From assembly GCF_002234615.1 (NCBI RefSeq), contig NZ_NMQW01000024.1, positions 1 to 64,000 of the forward strand: a stretch of 64,000 bases of DNA. The letters are read 5' to 3'. The notes beneath the pieces were generated by a model. It was not told the origin of the DNA, made no database searches, and saw nothing but the letters and a program-made list of their open reading frames with translations. The stretch is from Paenibacillus rigui (GTDB lineage: Bacteria > Bacillota > Bacilli > Paenibacillales > NBRC-103111). A program made the translations under genes and the position numbers. This document shows, piece by piece, positions 7,221 to 19,772 of this stretch. Position 1 is the first letter of the stretch. Every line of letters starts with the position of its first letter.

Positions 7221-9905
7221 CTACTTTTTCGCGGCCTTGCGCTTGCGCTTCTTCGCGCCCGGGCGCCCGCCTTCGGCTCCGGCGCCCTTGCCTGCGCCTT
7301 CCAGCGCCCGCGCCTTGGCGGCTTCGACGCCGGTGGCCCGCAGGGCACCGGCACTGCCTGCCGCCCCGGCGCTCGCGCTGCCGCTGCGCCGCAGGCGGCC
7401 GCTTTTGCCGCTGCTCGCCGCCGCGCCTGTGCTGGTGCCCGCGATCGCGTCGGCGCCACGGCTGCGCTTGCTGCCGGCAGCCTCTGCGGCTCCGCCCGTC
7501 GCGATGCCCCCGCGGCCGCGTTTGCCTCCGCTCGTCGGCGCGTCCGTTCCTGCGGCGGGTCCGCCCTTAGCGCGCCGGCTGCTGCCCGCGCCGCTGGCTT
7601 TGCGCTTGCCGCTGCGTGCCGCTTCCGCCGCACCGCGCTCGCGGTCTCCGCCGCGGCCCCGCGCTCCTCGTCCTGCGGCTTCGCCGGCACGGCCTCTGCC
7701 GCCGCCGCGTTTATCGCGCCGAACCGCTTTCAGCGCGTCGACGAGGCTTACTTTTTGCTGGCGCGGCTTCATATCGACCATCTCAAAATCGATCGTATGC
7801 TCTTCCGTACTGACTCGGGCCACGCGAACCTTCACTTCGTCCCCAAGCCGGAATACCCTTGATGTCCGTTCACCAATCAACGCATGCTGCGCTTCGTGAT
7901 AGTGATAATAATCGTCATGCATATCGCTCAAGCGGATCAGGCCTTCGACGGTATTGTCGAGCTCGATGAAAATACCGAAGTTGGTCACGCTGCTGATAAT
8001 CCCCTCGAATTCTTCTCCGACCTTATCCAGCATAAACTCGGCTTTCTTGAGCGCCTCCGTTTCCCGTTCGGCATCGACCGATGCCCGTTCGCGCTCGGAC
8101 GATTGCTTTGCGATATCGACCATCCGCTCGGACAAATACTCATACCGCTTGTCGCTCATATCACCCTGCTCCAGCACTTCCCGGATCACACGGTGAATGA
8201 TAAGATCGGGATACCGGCGAATCGGCGAGGTGAAATGCGAGTAAAACTCCGCTGCCAAGCCGAAGTGACCGGTGCTCTGCGCATCATACTTCGCCTGTTT
8301 CATAGAACGAAGCATGACAGTGGCAATGACCGTTTCTTCCTTGGTTCCTTTGATCTCCTCCAGGAGCGTTTGCAGCGCCCGCGGATGAATCGTGTTGCCT
8401 TTGCCTTTGACCACATAACCGAAATTCGTAATGAACTCCATGAGGTGCATCAGCTTTTCCGAATCCGGGTCCTCATGAATCCGGTACAGGAACGGTACTT
8501 TCATCCAGTGAAAATGCTCGGCCACCGTTTCGTTCGCAGCGAGCATGAACTCCTCGATAATCTGCTCGGCGATGCTGCGCTCTCTTTTAATAATATCCGT
8601 CGGCTTGCCGTTTGCATCGACCAAAATTTTCGATTCCTGAAAATCAAAGTCAATCGCACCGCGCTTCATCCGCCGATTGCGCAGCTTCATGGCCAGCTCT
8701 TCCATCAGCTTGAAGTCGTCCATCAAATAAGCATATTTCTCCACCAGCTCCGGCTCCGCCTCACCGGACAGCAGCTTCCGCACATTCGTATACGTCATAC
8801 GCTCACTGGTTTTAATGACGCTCGTAAAAATATCATGACGTACAACCGTACCGTTCGCATCAAATTCCATCTCGCAGGACATCGTCAGGCGATCCACCTG
8901 CGGGTTCAAGGAGCAAATGCCGTTCGACAGCCGGTGCGGCAGCATCGGGATGACCCGATCAACAAGATAGACGCTGCAGCCCCGGTTATAGGCCTCGCGA
9001 TCCAGCGGGGAGCCTTCCCGGACATAGTAGCTGACATCCGCAATATGAACGCCCAGCACGTAATTCCCGTTGTCCAGCAGCTCGACGTTGACCGCATCAT
9101 CCAAATCCTTGGCGTCCTCGCCGTCGATGGTAACGATCCGTTTGTTCCTCAAGTCTCTGCGTCCCACCAGATCACTGTCCGAAATCACTTCCGGTACAGC
9201 CGAAGCTTGCTCCATCACTTCATCCGAGAAAGCCTCCGGCAGCTGATGCTTGCGGATAATGGAAATAATATCGACGCCCGGGTCATTCTTATGCCCCAAA
9301 ATCTCGATGACTTCCCCTTCCGCGGCTGCCCGCCCTTCCGGATAGGTAACCAGCTTGACGACGACCTTGTGTCCGTCCATCGCCCCGTTAAAAGCATGCT
9401 TCGGAATGAAAATATCCCGAATGACCCGTTTATCATCCGGAACGACGAAGGCATAGCCTTCATTGGCCTGGAACAAGCCGACCATTTGGGTATTCGCGCG
9501 GCTTACCACACGAACCACTTCCCCCTCCAGCTTGCCTCCTGCAGCGCTTTTGGACGTAATCCGAACCAGAATGATGTCCCCATTCATGGCGCCGTTCATA
9601 TCGTTCGCATGAATATATACATCCGGGTGGTCCTGCTCATCGGGAATCAGAAACCCGAAGCCCTTGGCATGCGCTTGCAGCTTTCCTCTCAGCAAATTCA
9701 TCCGTTCCGGTACTCCGTACCGCTCCGTCCTCGTCCGCAAAATTTGACCTTCATTTTCCAGCTCATTGAGCAGCTTCAGGAAATCTTTGAAATCCTGCGA
9801 GTTGCTGATGCGAAAATGTTTTTCCAACTCCTGATATGTCATCGGTTTATAGGCCGTTTCTCTCATAAAATCCAATACTTCATCGCGTTGAATCAAATCT
9901 CTCAC
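7221..9905 (-). CDS. rnr: Ribonuclease R with extended low-complexity C-terminal tail
   Basis: Codes for 894 residues from GTG 9905; TTG 9896 has better spacing from GGAAGG and may be the true start. The order is an N-terminal winged helix, cold-shock domains, the RNB catalytic domain (about 240-570, with DGEDAKDLDDAVNV carrying the metal-binding aspartates and HFTSPIRRYPDL) and an S1 domain (about 620-710). It is a 3'-to-5' exoribonuclease that degrades structured RNA and works with tmRNA and SmpB. The last 166 residues, about 729-894, are nearly all Gly, Ala, Arg, Lys and Ser and end in KKRKRKAAKK. This basic tail is longer than in the B. subtilis enzyme and its DNA is much more GC-rich than the rest. 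Confidence 0.95.
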   Translation of the reverse strand: MRDLIQRDEVLDFMRETAYKPMTYQELEKHFRISNSQDFKDFLKLLNELENEGQILRTRTERYGVPERMNLLRGKLQAHAKGFGFLIPDEQDHPDVYIHANDMNGAMNGDIILVRITSKSAAGGKLEGEVVRVVSRANTQMVGLFQANEGYAFVVPDDKRVIRDIFIPKHAFNGAMDGHKVVVKLVTYPEGRAAAEGEVIEILGHKNDPGVDIISIIRKHQLPEAFSDEVMEQASAVPEVISDSDLVGRRDLRNKRIVTIDGEDAKDLDDAVNVELLDNGNYVLGVHIADVSYYVREGSPLDREAYNRGCSVYLVDRVIPMLPHRLSNGICSLNPQVDRLTMSCEMEFDANGTVVRHDIFTSVIKTSERMTYTNVRKLLSGEAEPELVEKYAYLMDDFKLMEELAMKLRNRRMKRGAIDFDFQESKILVDANGKPTDIIKRERSIAEQIIEEFMLAANETVAEHFHWMKVPFLYRIHEDPDSEKLMHLMEFITNFGYVVKGKGNTIHPRALQTLLEEIKGTKEETVIATVMLRSMKQAKYDAQSTGHFGLAAEFYSHFTSPIRRYPDLIIHRVIREVLEQGDMSDKRYEYLSERMVDIAKQSSERERASVDAERETEALKKAEFMLDKVGEEFEGIISSVTNFGIFIELDNTVEGLIRLSDMHDDYYHYHEAQHALIGERTSRVFRLGDEVKVRVARVSTEEHTIDFEMVDMKPRQQKVSLVDALKAVRRDKRGGGRGRAGEAAGRGARGRGGDRERGAAEAARSGKRKASGAGSSRRAKGGPAAGTDAPTSGGKRGRGGIATGGAAEAAGSKRSRGADAIAGTSTGAAASSGKSGRLRRSGSASAGAAGSAGALRATGVEAAKARALEGAGKGAGAEGGRPGAKKRKRKAAKK

Positions 9906-9946
9906 CTTCCTTCTCTTTCTTCTCTTTAGTTTTACCCTTTTTATCG

Positions 9947-10759
9947 TTATGAAAACACTTCTTTGCCAATCCGCTGACGCTCCTTGTCGGATGGTTCAAC
10001 GGGTGCATGTAATGAAGCGATAAAAGCATGAATATCTTTATATACCAGGTCCCTGCCTTCGTCCAGCAGCAGGGCGTGGGACATCCCCGGATAATGCTTG
10101 ATGATTTTCGATGCGGACGCAACATGCTCGTAAATATAGCCTGCGCTCCTGGGATGCACAAGCCTGTCCATTTCACCCTGCCCTATCCAAATCGGCGTCT
10201 TCACCTCGCCTAGCTTCGATTTGACTTGCTTGAGCAGCCTCCGCAAATCGACTACGCACGGAATAGGCGTCTTCGTGTAGGTCCACGTTTCTTGAAGCAG
10301 GTGAGCCGATACAGAGGGCTTTTTTTCAATATATTTCAGTACATACTGCAGCAGCACGGCGAATACCGTCTTCCGGCTCATTAAAAAAATCGGCGCGGCC
10401 AGCGCCGCGACCCCATCCAGCCGACGTTCCAGCGCCAGCTGAAGAGCGAGCAGCCCGCCCATGGAATGTCCGATAGCGACCACCTTTTTTTTCCTGCGGT
10501 CTACTATTTCATCATACCCTTTCACAACATGTCCCGTCCAATGTCCGTGCCCGGTCTTGATCATATCCTCCGGGGACGTTCCATGACCCGGCAGCAGCAC
10601 AGCGTCCACCGTGTAGCCCATGTCATTCAAGTAGTAGCCTAGCTTGCGAAATTCCGCCGGGGAGCTGGTGAAACCGTGAATCAGCATAAGGTGCACCGCA
10701 GCCCGATCCCCATGGCCCTCCAGAAAAAAAGGTTCCGGCGTTCTATATTCCCGGTTCAT
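9947..10759 (-). CDS. est: Carboxylesterase / monoacylglycerol-lipase-like alpha/beta hydrolase
   Basis: A 270-residue protein from ATG 10759, chosen for AGGAGG seven nt upstream. The alpha/beta-hydrolase features are complete: oxyanion LIHGFTSSP near residue 32, nucleophile elbow GHSMGG near 100, acid in GEMDRLV and catalytic histidine in GMSHALLL. It resembles the Geobacillus Est30/YvaK carboxylesterases that hydrolyse short-chain esters. It lies between secG and rnr, the same place as yvaK in B. subtilis, in one transcription direction. The physiological substrate is unknown. Confidence 0.9.
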   Translation of the reverse strand: MNREYRTPEPFFLEGHGDRAAVHLMLIHGFTSSPAEFRKLGYYLNDMGYTVDAVLLPGHGTSPEDMIKTGHGHWTGHVVKGYDEIVDRRKKKVVAIGHSMGGLLALQLALERRLDGVAALAAPIFLMSRKTVFAVLLQYVLKYIEKKPSVSAHLLQETWTYTKTPIPCVVDLRRLLKQVKSKLGEVKTPIWIGQGEMDRLVHPRSAGYIYEHVASASKIIKHYPGMSHALLLDEGRDLVYKDIHAFIASLHAPVEPSDKERQRIGKEVFS

Positions 10760-10827
10760 GGCCCAACCTCCTGAGCACTGCAATTTGCAGGAAAAGGCTG
10801 CCTATGCTCCGTTCACTTATGTATGAA

Positions 10828-10863
10828 CAAAAAAGCAGCAGGAGTATCATTCCCCTGCTGCTT
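10828..10863 (-). terminator. Terminator after secG
   Basis: A 10-bp stem (AAGCAGCAGG with CCTGCTGCTT) is followed by six T residues on the minus strand, 11 nt past the secG stop. Confidence 0.85.
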
Positions 10864-10873
10864 CCCTTTTATG

Positions 10874-11113
10874 TTACGCTTGTTTTACGAAGAACGCAAC
10901 GACGAGCGACAAGATAAAGAACGCAGCCGCCAAACCCATCGTTAAACGAGATAAGAACAACTCCAAGCCACGAGCCTTTTGCTTTCCGAACAAATGCTCC
11001 GCACCTCCGGAGATGGCACCGGACAACCCTGAGCTTTTACCTGGTTGAAGCAAAACCGCTGCGATCAATCCAAGCGAAGCGATGACCAGTACAATTTTCA
11101 AAGCAATTTCCAT
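10874..11113 (-). CDS. secG: Protein translocase subunit SecG
   Basis: A 79-residue protein from ATG 11113 after GCAGGAGG; a longer upstream reading has no support. It has two membrane segments (about 4-22 and 55-75) joined by a loop with the family motif QPGKSSGLSGAISGGAEHLF. SecG joins SecYE in the membrane and helps SecA-driven export. Its place upstream of est and rnr is as in B. subtilis. Confidence 0.95.
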   Translation of the reverse strand: MEIALKIVLVIASLGLIAAVLLQPGKSSGLSGAISGGAEHLFGKQKARGLELFLSRLTMGLAAAFFILSLVVAFFVKQA

Positions 11114-11267
11114 AATTCCACCTCCTGCGAGCAAGTCGAAAATAGACAGCATCTGTATTATATCACATTCTTGTCCACCTGACAAACAATGTTCATTACT
11201 ATTGAAGAAGTATAATGAAGAGCCGGGCGCGGCCAGAGCGGCTCCATTCACCGAATTTCCCTAGCTA

Positions 11268-11972
11268 TTACTCATAATTCGGATAAGGCTGTTGTCTGAC
11301 AGGTCTGGCCTTCCGCCGGCCCAAAAATGCCTGAATCGCATTCTTCGCGCACCATAAGGCAAACAAAGTGAACAACCCCGCCCAGAATATTGCCGGCAAA
11401 AAGGTAACCCGGGCCAAATTCGTCGCATCCCCTGCGGAGGCCGGATTCTGCAAAGCGTAAATGACTAGCGAGATGGGTCCCATGACCGATTCCTCCAGCG
11501 TCAAGAACGCCAGAAGCAAGTAATAAAAATCTCTCAGCCAACGCGGAACGATAGCCAGCATAATGATATTGAGAGCGATAAAGCCGATCAGCCACATAAT
11601 GCCGAACTCATTGCGGACAAACAGGACCAGTGCGATCAGACCGATCAAGGTCATGATCTGCAGTCCCAGCCGTTGGTTGTCCTGCGCGCGCATTTTAAAC
11701 AGGAATACGGCAAATAACGACGCTGTCATATACCCCGCCAATGAAATGGGAATGACGCTCCAATTGTTAACCACGGACGAATAGGTCACACCACTGTGAT
11801 TGGCGTATAGCTCGATAGACATCACTTTACCCGACAAAGCCAGGGTCACCACAGCATGACCGAACTCGTGGATCGTCGTATCGAGATTACGGAAGAAGGA
11901 AGAAAAAGGGATCCAGCGCGTGAGAAAGGCTGACCCTATGAGAAAAAATACAGTCTTTAACCAGTTGCTCAT
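11268..11972 (-). CDS. M50-family (M50B-like) membrane metalloprotease-like protein
   Basis: A 234-residue integral membrane protein with about six hydrophobic segments. The zinc-binding HEFGHA motif lies near residue 35, at the start of a membrane helix, as in M50B-type peptidases. The second metal-ligand motif usual in site-2 proteases (an Asp-Gly or Asp-Pro in a late helix) is not obvious, so activity is uncertain. It stands alone, between secG and eno on the same strand, without a clear partner. A role in cleaving membrane proteins is an inference from the HExxH motif only. Confidence 0.75.
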   Translation of the reverse strand: MSNWLKTVFFLIGSAFLTRWIPFSSFFRNLDTTIHEFGHAVVTLALSGKVMSIELYANHSGVTYSSVVNNWSVIPISLAGYMTASLFAVFLFKMRAQDNQRLGLQIMTLIGLIALVLFVRNEFGIMWLIGFIALNIIMLAIVPRWLRDFYYLLLAFLTLEESVMGPISLVIYALQNPASAGDATNLARVTFLPAIFWAGLFTLFALWCAKNAIQAFLGRRKARPVRQQPYPNYE

Positions 11973-12017
11973 GAGCGGATCCCTCCGGGAGTGTGATTGT
12001 ATTTATTACTTTGTTTT

Positions 12018-12213
12018 GTTTAAAAGATGACGGCTCGGAGGGTGCGGGGGCAGGTCTCCGGGACAGGTGTCTACCTTCGGCGGCTGTTAAAGTCGTGTTC
12101 CCATTTGAACTTTCCTTGCGGAAAGAACACGACTTCAAAGGCCGCACGTAAACTCTCCGGTAGTCACCTGTCCCTCCGACCTCTCCCGCCCCCGCCTCGC
12201 CTGTGGTTTAAAC
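12018..12213. repeat. Long imperfect palindrome (about 196 bp) between eno and the M50-like gene
   Basis: Nested inverted arms centre on about 12115: GTTTAAA at 12018 with TTTAAAC at 12207; a G-rich arm at 12034-12058 with a C-rich arm at 12175-12200; GGACAGGTG-T-CTACC with GGTAG-T-CACCTGTCC (one mismatch); and GTCGTGTTC with GAACACGAC around a 24-nt loop. No gene fits here. RNA from either strand would fold into a long hairpin. It may be a small non-coding repeat element or a structured terminator. Confidence 0.75.
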
Positions 12214-12314
12214 CAATGCAATAAATACAATATATTATTGTATTTAGAGTTCGAGAACCCCTCAGCAGAACGCATAGCTCCAGCTGTTTGCTTTTTTAGC
12301 GCCATGAATACTCG

Positions 12315-12339
12315 AAAGGAGCATCACAAAGGATGCTCC
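12315..12339 (-). terminator. Hairpin after eno
   Basis: GGAGCATC and GATGCTCC form an 8-bp stem with a 6-nt loop about 25 nt past the eno stop. The T tract behind it is short (TTTC). Confidence 0.6.
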
Positions 12340-12364
12340 TGATCGAGAAAGAATAGCTTTATAC

Positions 12365-13660
<1,296 letters not shown>

Positions 13661-13719
13661 TCAGAAACACTCCTTATATTTGAATTAGTTTTGAAAAAAG
13701 CATCGTTATCCGCTGCTTG

Positions 13720-15252
13720 TTAGATTAACGGCGCGCCTGTCATTTCTTCCGGCTGCTTCACTTCAAGCAGCTTCAGAACGGTCGGTGCGATATCCGCCAA
13801 AATCCCATCGTTTCTTAGTGTAACATGTTTGCTTGTCACAATAAAAGGGACAGGGTTTGTCGTATGGGCCGTATTCCGGCTACCATCCGGGTTCGTCACT
13901 ACGTCCGCGTTGCCGTGGTCGGCTGTAATCAGCGCCACGCCGCCTTTGGCGAGGATCGCCTCAACCACTTGACCGAGGCACTCGTCGGTAGCTTCTATCG
14001 CTTTGATCGTAGGCTCCAGCAAGCCAGAGTGGCCTACCATATCCGGATTAGCGAAGTTAAGGATAATCACATCGTGATTTTCCGCTTCGATTTCTTTTGC
14101 AGTCGACGCCGCCAGCTCGTATGCGCTCATCTCAGGCTGAAGATCATACGTAGCTACCTTCGGAGAGTTGATCAGAATACGCGTTTCACCCGGAAGCTCG
14201 GCATCACGGCCGCCGCTGAAGAAGAACGTGACGTGCGGGTACTTCTCCGTTTCAGCCGTACGCAGCTGCTTCAGGTTATTTTGTGCCAATACCTCACCCA
14301 GCGTGTTATCCAGGTTTTTCGGCTTGTAGGCTACATAACCGTCAACCGATTCGCTGAACAAGGTCAAGCAAACATAGTACAGGCTCGAAGGGCATTTCGG
14401 TCCCCGATCGAAGCCACGGAAGTCGCTGTTCGTAAACACTTGGGACAGCTGGATCGCACGGTCCGGACGGAAGTTGAAGAACACGACGGAATCGTTCGAT
14501 TCCACCAAGCCTACAGGAGAGCCGTCTTCTTTGACGATGACCGTCGGCATAACGAATTCATCAAAAACCGATTTCTCATAAGACTCCACGATCGCTTTCA
14601 TCGGATCCGTGTACTGAGGACCTTCGCCGTAAACCATAGCGCGGTACGATTTCTCCGTACGCTCCCAGCGCTTGTCGCGGTCCATCGCATAGTAGCGGCC
14701 CTGTACCGTAGCCAGCTTGCCTACGCCTACCTCTGCGATTTTGGCGAGCAGCTCCTCCATGTACTTCTTCGCACTGTCCGGCGCTACGTCGCGGCCGTCC
14801 AAAAATGCGTGAATGTACACTTCGCTAAATTCTTCTTTCTTGCACACTTCTAGCAAAGCGAACAAGTGAGCGATGTGGCTGTGTACGCCGCCATCGGACA
14901 GCAAGCCGTACAAATGCAGCTTGCGTCCGTTGTCCTTCGCATGGCGAATTGCGCCAAGAATCGTCTCGTTCTCGAAAAATTCGCCGTCGCGAATCGATTT
15001 CGAAATCCGGGTCAAGTCCTGGTATACAATCCGGCCTGCGCCGATATTCAAATGGCCAACCTCGGAGTTGCCCATTTGGCCTTCCGGAAGACCAACCGCT
15101 TCTCCGCAAGCTGTCAAAGTCGTATGTGGATATTCCGCCCAGTAACGGTCATAGTTCGGCTTCTTTGCTTGAGCAACGGCATTCCCCGTTGTCTCGCTGC
15201 GAAGGCCGAAGCCGTCGAGAATAATCAGTGCTACCGGTTTCGGTCTCGACAT
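13720..15252 (-). CDS. gpmI: 2,3-bisphosphoglycerate-independent phosphoglycerate mutase
   Basis: A 510-residue protein of the alkaline-phosphatase fold. It begins [12 protein letters not shown] (first metal aspartate) and has the phosphoserine motif [16 protein letters not shown] near residue 60, [10 protein letters not shown], the FRPDRAIQL arginines and [10 protein letters not shown] (metal ligands). It interconverts 3- and 2-phosphoglycerate and needs manganese; in spore formers it is sensitive to pH. It starts 2 nt after the tpiA stop, so the two are translationally close. Confidence 0.98.
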   Translation of the reverse strand: MSRPKPVALIILDGFGLRSETTGNAVAQAKKPNYDRYWAEYPHTTLTACGEAVGLPEGQMGNSEVGHLNIGAGRIVYQDLTRISKSIRDGEFFENETILGAIRHAKDNGRKLHLYGLLSDGGVHSHIAHLFALLEVCKKEEFSEVYIHAFLDGRDVAPDSAKKYMEELLAKIAEVGVGKLATVQGRYYAMDRDKRWERTEKSYRAMVYGEGPQYTDPMKAIVESYEKSVFDEFVMPTVIVKEDGSPVGLVESNDSVVFFNFRPDRAIQLSQVFTNSDFRGFDRGPKCPSSLYYVCLTLFSESVDGYVAYKPKNLDNTLGEVLAQNNLKQLRTAETEKYPHVTFFFSGGRDAELPGETRILINSPKVATYDLQPEMSAYELAASTAKEIEAENHDVIILNFANPDMVGHSGLLEPTIKAIEATDECLGQVVEAILAKGGVALITADHGNADVVTNPDGSRNTAHTTNPVPFIVTSKHVTLRNDGILADIAPTVLKLLEVKQPEEMTGAPLI

Positions 15253-15254
15253 AA

Positions 15255-16013
<759 letters not shown>

Positions 16014-16038
16014 TCACTCCTTCGAAATAGAATTAATG

Positions 16039-17220
16039 TTATTTATCGTTAAGGGCTACAACGCCTGGCAAAGCTTTACCTTCCATGAACTCCAGGGAAG
16101 CGCCGCCGCCGGTGGAGATGTGGTCCATTTTGTCAGCCAGATGGAATTTCTCAACAGCCGCTGCAGAGTCTCCGCCACCGATGACCGTGTAAGCGGTTGT
16201 CGTTGCGCAAGCTTCCGCTACCGCGCGTGTACCGTGAGAGAATGGCTCGATTTCGAACACGCCCATAGGACCGTTCCACACAACCAATTTGGATTCAGCG
16301 ATCGTTTTAGCGTAAATTTCACGCGTTTTTGGACCTATGTCGATACCTTCCCAATCCGCAGGAATCGCTTCTTTATCTACGATTTGCGTATTTGCCGTCG
16401 GGCTGAAATCATCTGTTACGACGATATCTACAGGAAGCAGGAAGTTTACGCCTTTTTCCTTGGCTTTGTTGATGAAGCTGAGAGCCAGATCGATTTTGTC
16501 GTTGTCCACAAGGGATTTACCGATTTCCAGACCTTGTGCTTTCAGGAACGTGTAGGACAAGCCGCCGCCGATGATGATGTTGTCTGCAATGTTCAGCAGG
16601 TTGTTGATGACGTCGATTTTATCTTTAACCTTCGCGCCGCCTACAATGGCTGTGAAAGGACGCTCAGGGTTGTTCAACGCTTTGCCCAATACATCCAGCT
16701 CTTTCTCCATCAACAGACCGGAAACCGCTGGCAGGTGGTGCGCAATACCTTCAGTAGAAGCGTGAGCACGGTGAGCCGCACCGAAAGCATCGTTTACGTA
16801 CAGGTCAGCGAGTTCGGCAAAAGCTTTGGCGAGTTCCGCGTCATTCTTCTCTTCGCCTGCATAGAAACGCACGTTTTCAAGCAAAAGCACGTCGCCGTTG
16901 TTCAAAGCAGCCACTTGCGCTTTTACCGCGTCACCAATGGCCTCGTCCGCTTTGGCTACCGGTTTGCCAATAATCTCGGACAAACGCGCTGCTGCAGGAG
17001 TCAAGCGAAGCTCTTCTACCACTTGACCTTTCGGACGTCCCATGTGGCTCGCAAGAATAACCTTCGCGCCTCTTTCAGTCAAATATTGAATCGTTGGTAC
17101 GGTCTCACGAATACGCGTATCGTCTGTGATATGGCCGTTTTCCATGGGCACGTTGAAATCCACCCGCACAAATACTCTTTTGCCGCTTACTTCTACGTCA
17201 CGAACGCTTTTCTTATTCAT
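16039..17220 (-). CDS. pgk: Phosphoglycerate kinase
   Basis: A 393-residue protein with the two-domain fold. Substrate motifs [24 protein letters not shown] and [12 protein letters not shown] lie in the N-terminal half; nucleotide motifs [17 protein letters not shown] and IGGGDSAAA in the C-terminal half. It makes ATP from 1,3-bisphosphoglycerate. It follows gap across a 262-nt gap that contains a long palindrome, and has its own ribosome-binding site (AGGAGGCG). Confidence 0.98.
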   Translation of the reverse strand: MNKKSVRDVEVSGKRVFVRVDFNVPMENGHITDDTRIRETVPTIQYLTERGAKVILASHMGRPKGQVVEELRLTPAAARLSEIIGKPVAKADEAIGDAVKAQVAALNNGDVLLLENVRFYAGEEKNDAELAKAFAELADLYVNDAFGAAHRAHASTEGIAHHLPAVSGLLMEKELDVLGKALNNPERPFTAIVGGAKVKDKIDVINNLLNIADNIIIGGGLSYTFLKAQGLEIGKSLVDNDKIDLALSFINKAKEKGVNFLLPVDIVVTDDFSPTANTQIVDKEAIPADWEGIDIGPKTREIYAKTIAESKLVVWNGPMGVFEIEPFSHGTRAVAEACATTTAYTVIGGGDSAAAVEKFHLADKMDHISTGGGASLEFMEGKALPGVVALNDK

Positions 17221-17283
17221 CTATTCTCACGCCTCCTATGTTTTTCTACCCGCACACAAAAAATGTGGTAATGTCTGAGTTCC

Positions 17284-17453
17284 GTTTCAAAACGTTTTTG
17301 CAAATAAGCAAAAGGGGATGTACCGTAGAGCGTCAGCGAGGTTCCTTTGAGAGTGTATTCACACTACTATAAATTCTAATCAAAAGAATACAATCTCAAC
17401 AGGACCCGGAAGTACATCCCCTTTGCGTAAAAAAAGCAAAACGTTATGAAACT
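17284..17453. repeat. Long imperfect palindrome (about 170 bp) between gap and pgk
   Basis: The outermost arms are GTTTCAAAACGTTTT on the left and its near-complement at 17437-17453. Next come GCAAAAGGGGATGTA (17308-17322) with TACATCCCCTTTGC (17413-17426), then a stem near 17340-17360 with 17386-17405 ending in GTGTATTC / GAATAC, and a loop of about 25 nt. In the gap-pgk transcript this makes a large hairpin that could end or process the message. Its layout matches the palindrome at 12018. Confidence 0.75.
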
Positions 17454-17482
17454 TATCAGTTCATGACCACAATTTTTCTAAC

Positions 17483-18529
<1,047 letters not shown>

Positions 18530-18548
18530 TCAAGACAGGCATAGCCCG

Positions 18549-19577
18549 TCATGATGTCAAAAGGTGAACGATCTCGATAGCTGCCGCCTCATCGGTAACC
18601 AGAATATCCTCCTGGCCAAAACGGAGCACGGAAGCGATAGCTTCCCCCTTGCTCTTCCCGCCTGCAACGCCGATGACGCAGTCCATTTCTTGTATATCTT
18701 CGATTCGCAAGCCCACGGTCGGCATTTTATGTAAAATCTTGCCCCCGCGGTCAAAATAATACCCGAACGCTTCCGCCAGCGCTCCGTCCTGCTGCAGGTT
18801 CGAGGTCGTTCCGGCATCGACTTTGCGCCGTCGGGCCATCACCATAGCTTCCCCGATGCCATGAACCACAATACGAGCCTTGCGGATAAACTGGATGATC
18901 TCCAGGATCGTGCTGTCCTGCATTAAAGACTGGTAAGCTTCCTCGCCGAGATGATCCGGTACGTGAAGCAGCCGGTATTTGGCGCCCGTCTTCTTGGCCA
19001 TGGTCGATGCGATGGTGTTCGCTTGGAACTCCAAACTTTCGCCAAGACCGCCCCTCGCCGGGACGAACCAGCTTCCCTTAAGCGAGTTCGACGACGATAA
19101 GTGGTAAGCAACCTCCGCCGTTGTGGAGCCCCCGGTGACTGCAATCACCTCGTCCTGGGAAACATGCTTCAGAAGAACGGCAGCACCTGCTCTGCCTAAT
19201 TCCTTCTTCGTGTGCGGCGACGTATCGGAATCTCCCGGTACGATCACCACCTGCTTCAAGCCGAAATGGGAACGGATCCGTTCCTCCAGCTCCGTCAGGC
19301 CGAATAAATCCTTGACGAGCGGTTCGATGCTCTCCAGCAGCTGCCTTCCTGCAGCGCTGATACGGATGCCTGAGGCTTCCACCTCCAGCAAGCCTTGCGC
19401 CTTCAGGAAATCGACCTCCGCTCGCATGATGCGCTCCGTTGTATTCAACGAGCCCGCCAGCGTTCTGCGGCCAACGATGCCAGACACCATGATGTGGTGA
19501 AGAATCGTGTAGCGCTTCTTCATTGTGTCGATCAAGTCCGGCAGAAGTTGTTTTTGAATATTGAGCATTTCTCTCAT
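18549..19577 (-). CDS. cggR: Central glycolytic genes regulator CggR (SorC/DeoR family)
   Basis: A 342-residue repressor. The N-terminal winged-helix region (residues about 20-80, GIVGRRTLAGSLNTTERIMR) binds DNA. The C-terminal sugar-phosphate-binding domain has GGSTTAEVA, ARGGLGES and GVAGGKSKGEAI. In B. subtilis CggR represses the operon until fructose 1,6-bisphosphate binds. The gene is the first of the gap-pgk-tpiA-gpmI-eno operon and is preceded by a tandem operator that fits the known CggR site. The start is ATG 19577 with GGGAG nine nt upstream. Confidence 0.96.
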   Translation of the reverse strand: MREMLNIQKQLLPDLIDTMKKRYTILHHIMVSGIVGRRTLAGSLNTTERIMRAEVDFLKAQGLLEVEASGIRISAAGRQLLESIEPLVKDLFGLTELEERIRSHFGLKQVVIVPGDSDTSPHTKKELGRAGAAVLLKHVSQDEVIAVTGGSTTAEVAYHLSSSNSLKGSWFVPARGGLGESLEFQANTIASTMAKKTGAKYRLLHVPDHLGEEAYQSLMQDSTILEIIQFIRKARIVVHGIGEAMVMARRRKVDAGTTSNLQQDGALAEAFGYYFDRGGKILHKMPTVGLRIEDIQEMDCVIGVAGGKSKGEAIASVLRFGQEDILVTDEAAAIEIVHLLTS

Positions 19578-19603
19578 GGTCTTTCACTCCCGCCAGAAAC
19601 GTT

Positions 19604-19641
19604 GGACACTTTTCGTCCCGCTACTACATTTTCAGTCCCAC
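19604..19641 (-). promoter_or_regulatory. CggR operator (tandem half-sites)
   Basis: On the minus strand two direct repeats occur, TGGGAC-N6-TGTA and CGGGAC-N6-TGTC, matching the CGGGAC-N6-TGTC pattern of the B. subtilis cggR operator. They lie between the sigma-A promoter and the cggR start, so binding would block elongation as in B. subtilis. Confidence 0.85.
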
Positions 19642-19681
19642 ATAGTCCAAATAAAGAGCTAAGCTTTCACTTAGCCCCTTC

Positions 19682-19710
19682 ATTATATAAAATCCAAGCG
19701 ACGTTTTCAA
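19682..19710 (-). promoter_or_regulatory. Sigma-A promoter of the glycolytic operon
   Basis: TTGAAA (19705-19710) and TATAAT (19682-19687) are separated by exactly 17 nt on the minus strand, about 105 nt before the cggR start. A small hairpin (GCTAAG/CTTAGC) lies in the leader. Confidence 0.88.
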
Positions 19711-19772
19711 CTCATAAATCACAAAATAGACAAATAATTAATATAGCCGTGCAGCTTCCTGTCGAAACTCCG

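Noticed and set aside
7884-9929. 681-codon open frame on the plus strand
   Set aside because: It is exactly antisense to rnr, has no family motif and its codons mirror the third positions of the RNase R gene.
12018-12213. CRISPR array
   Set aside because: The repeats here are inverted and not evenly spaced; no array of direct repeats with spacers was seen anywhere in the window.
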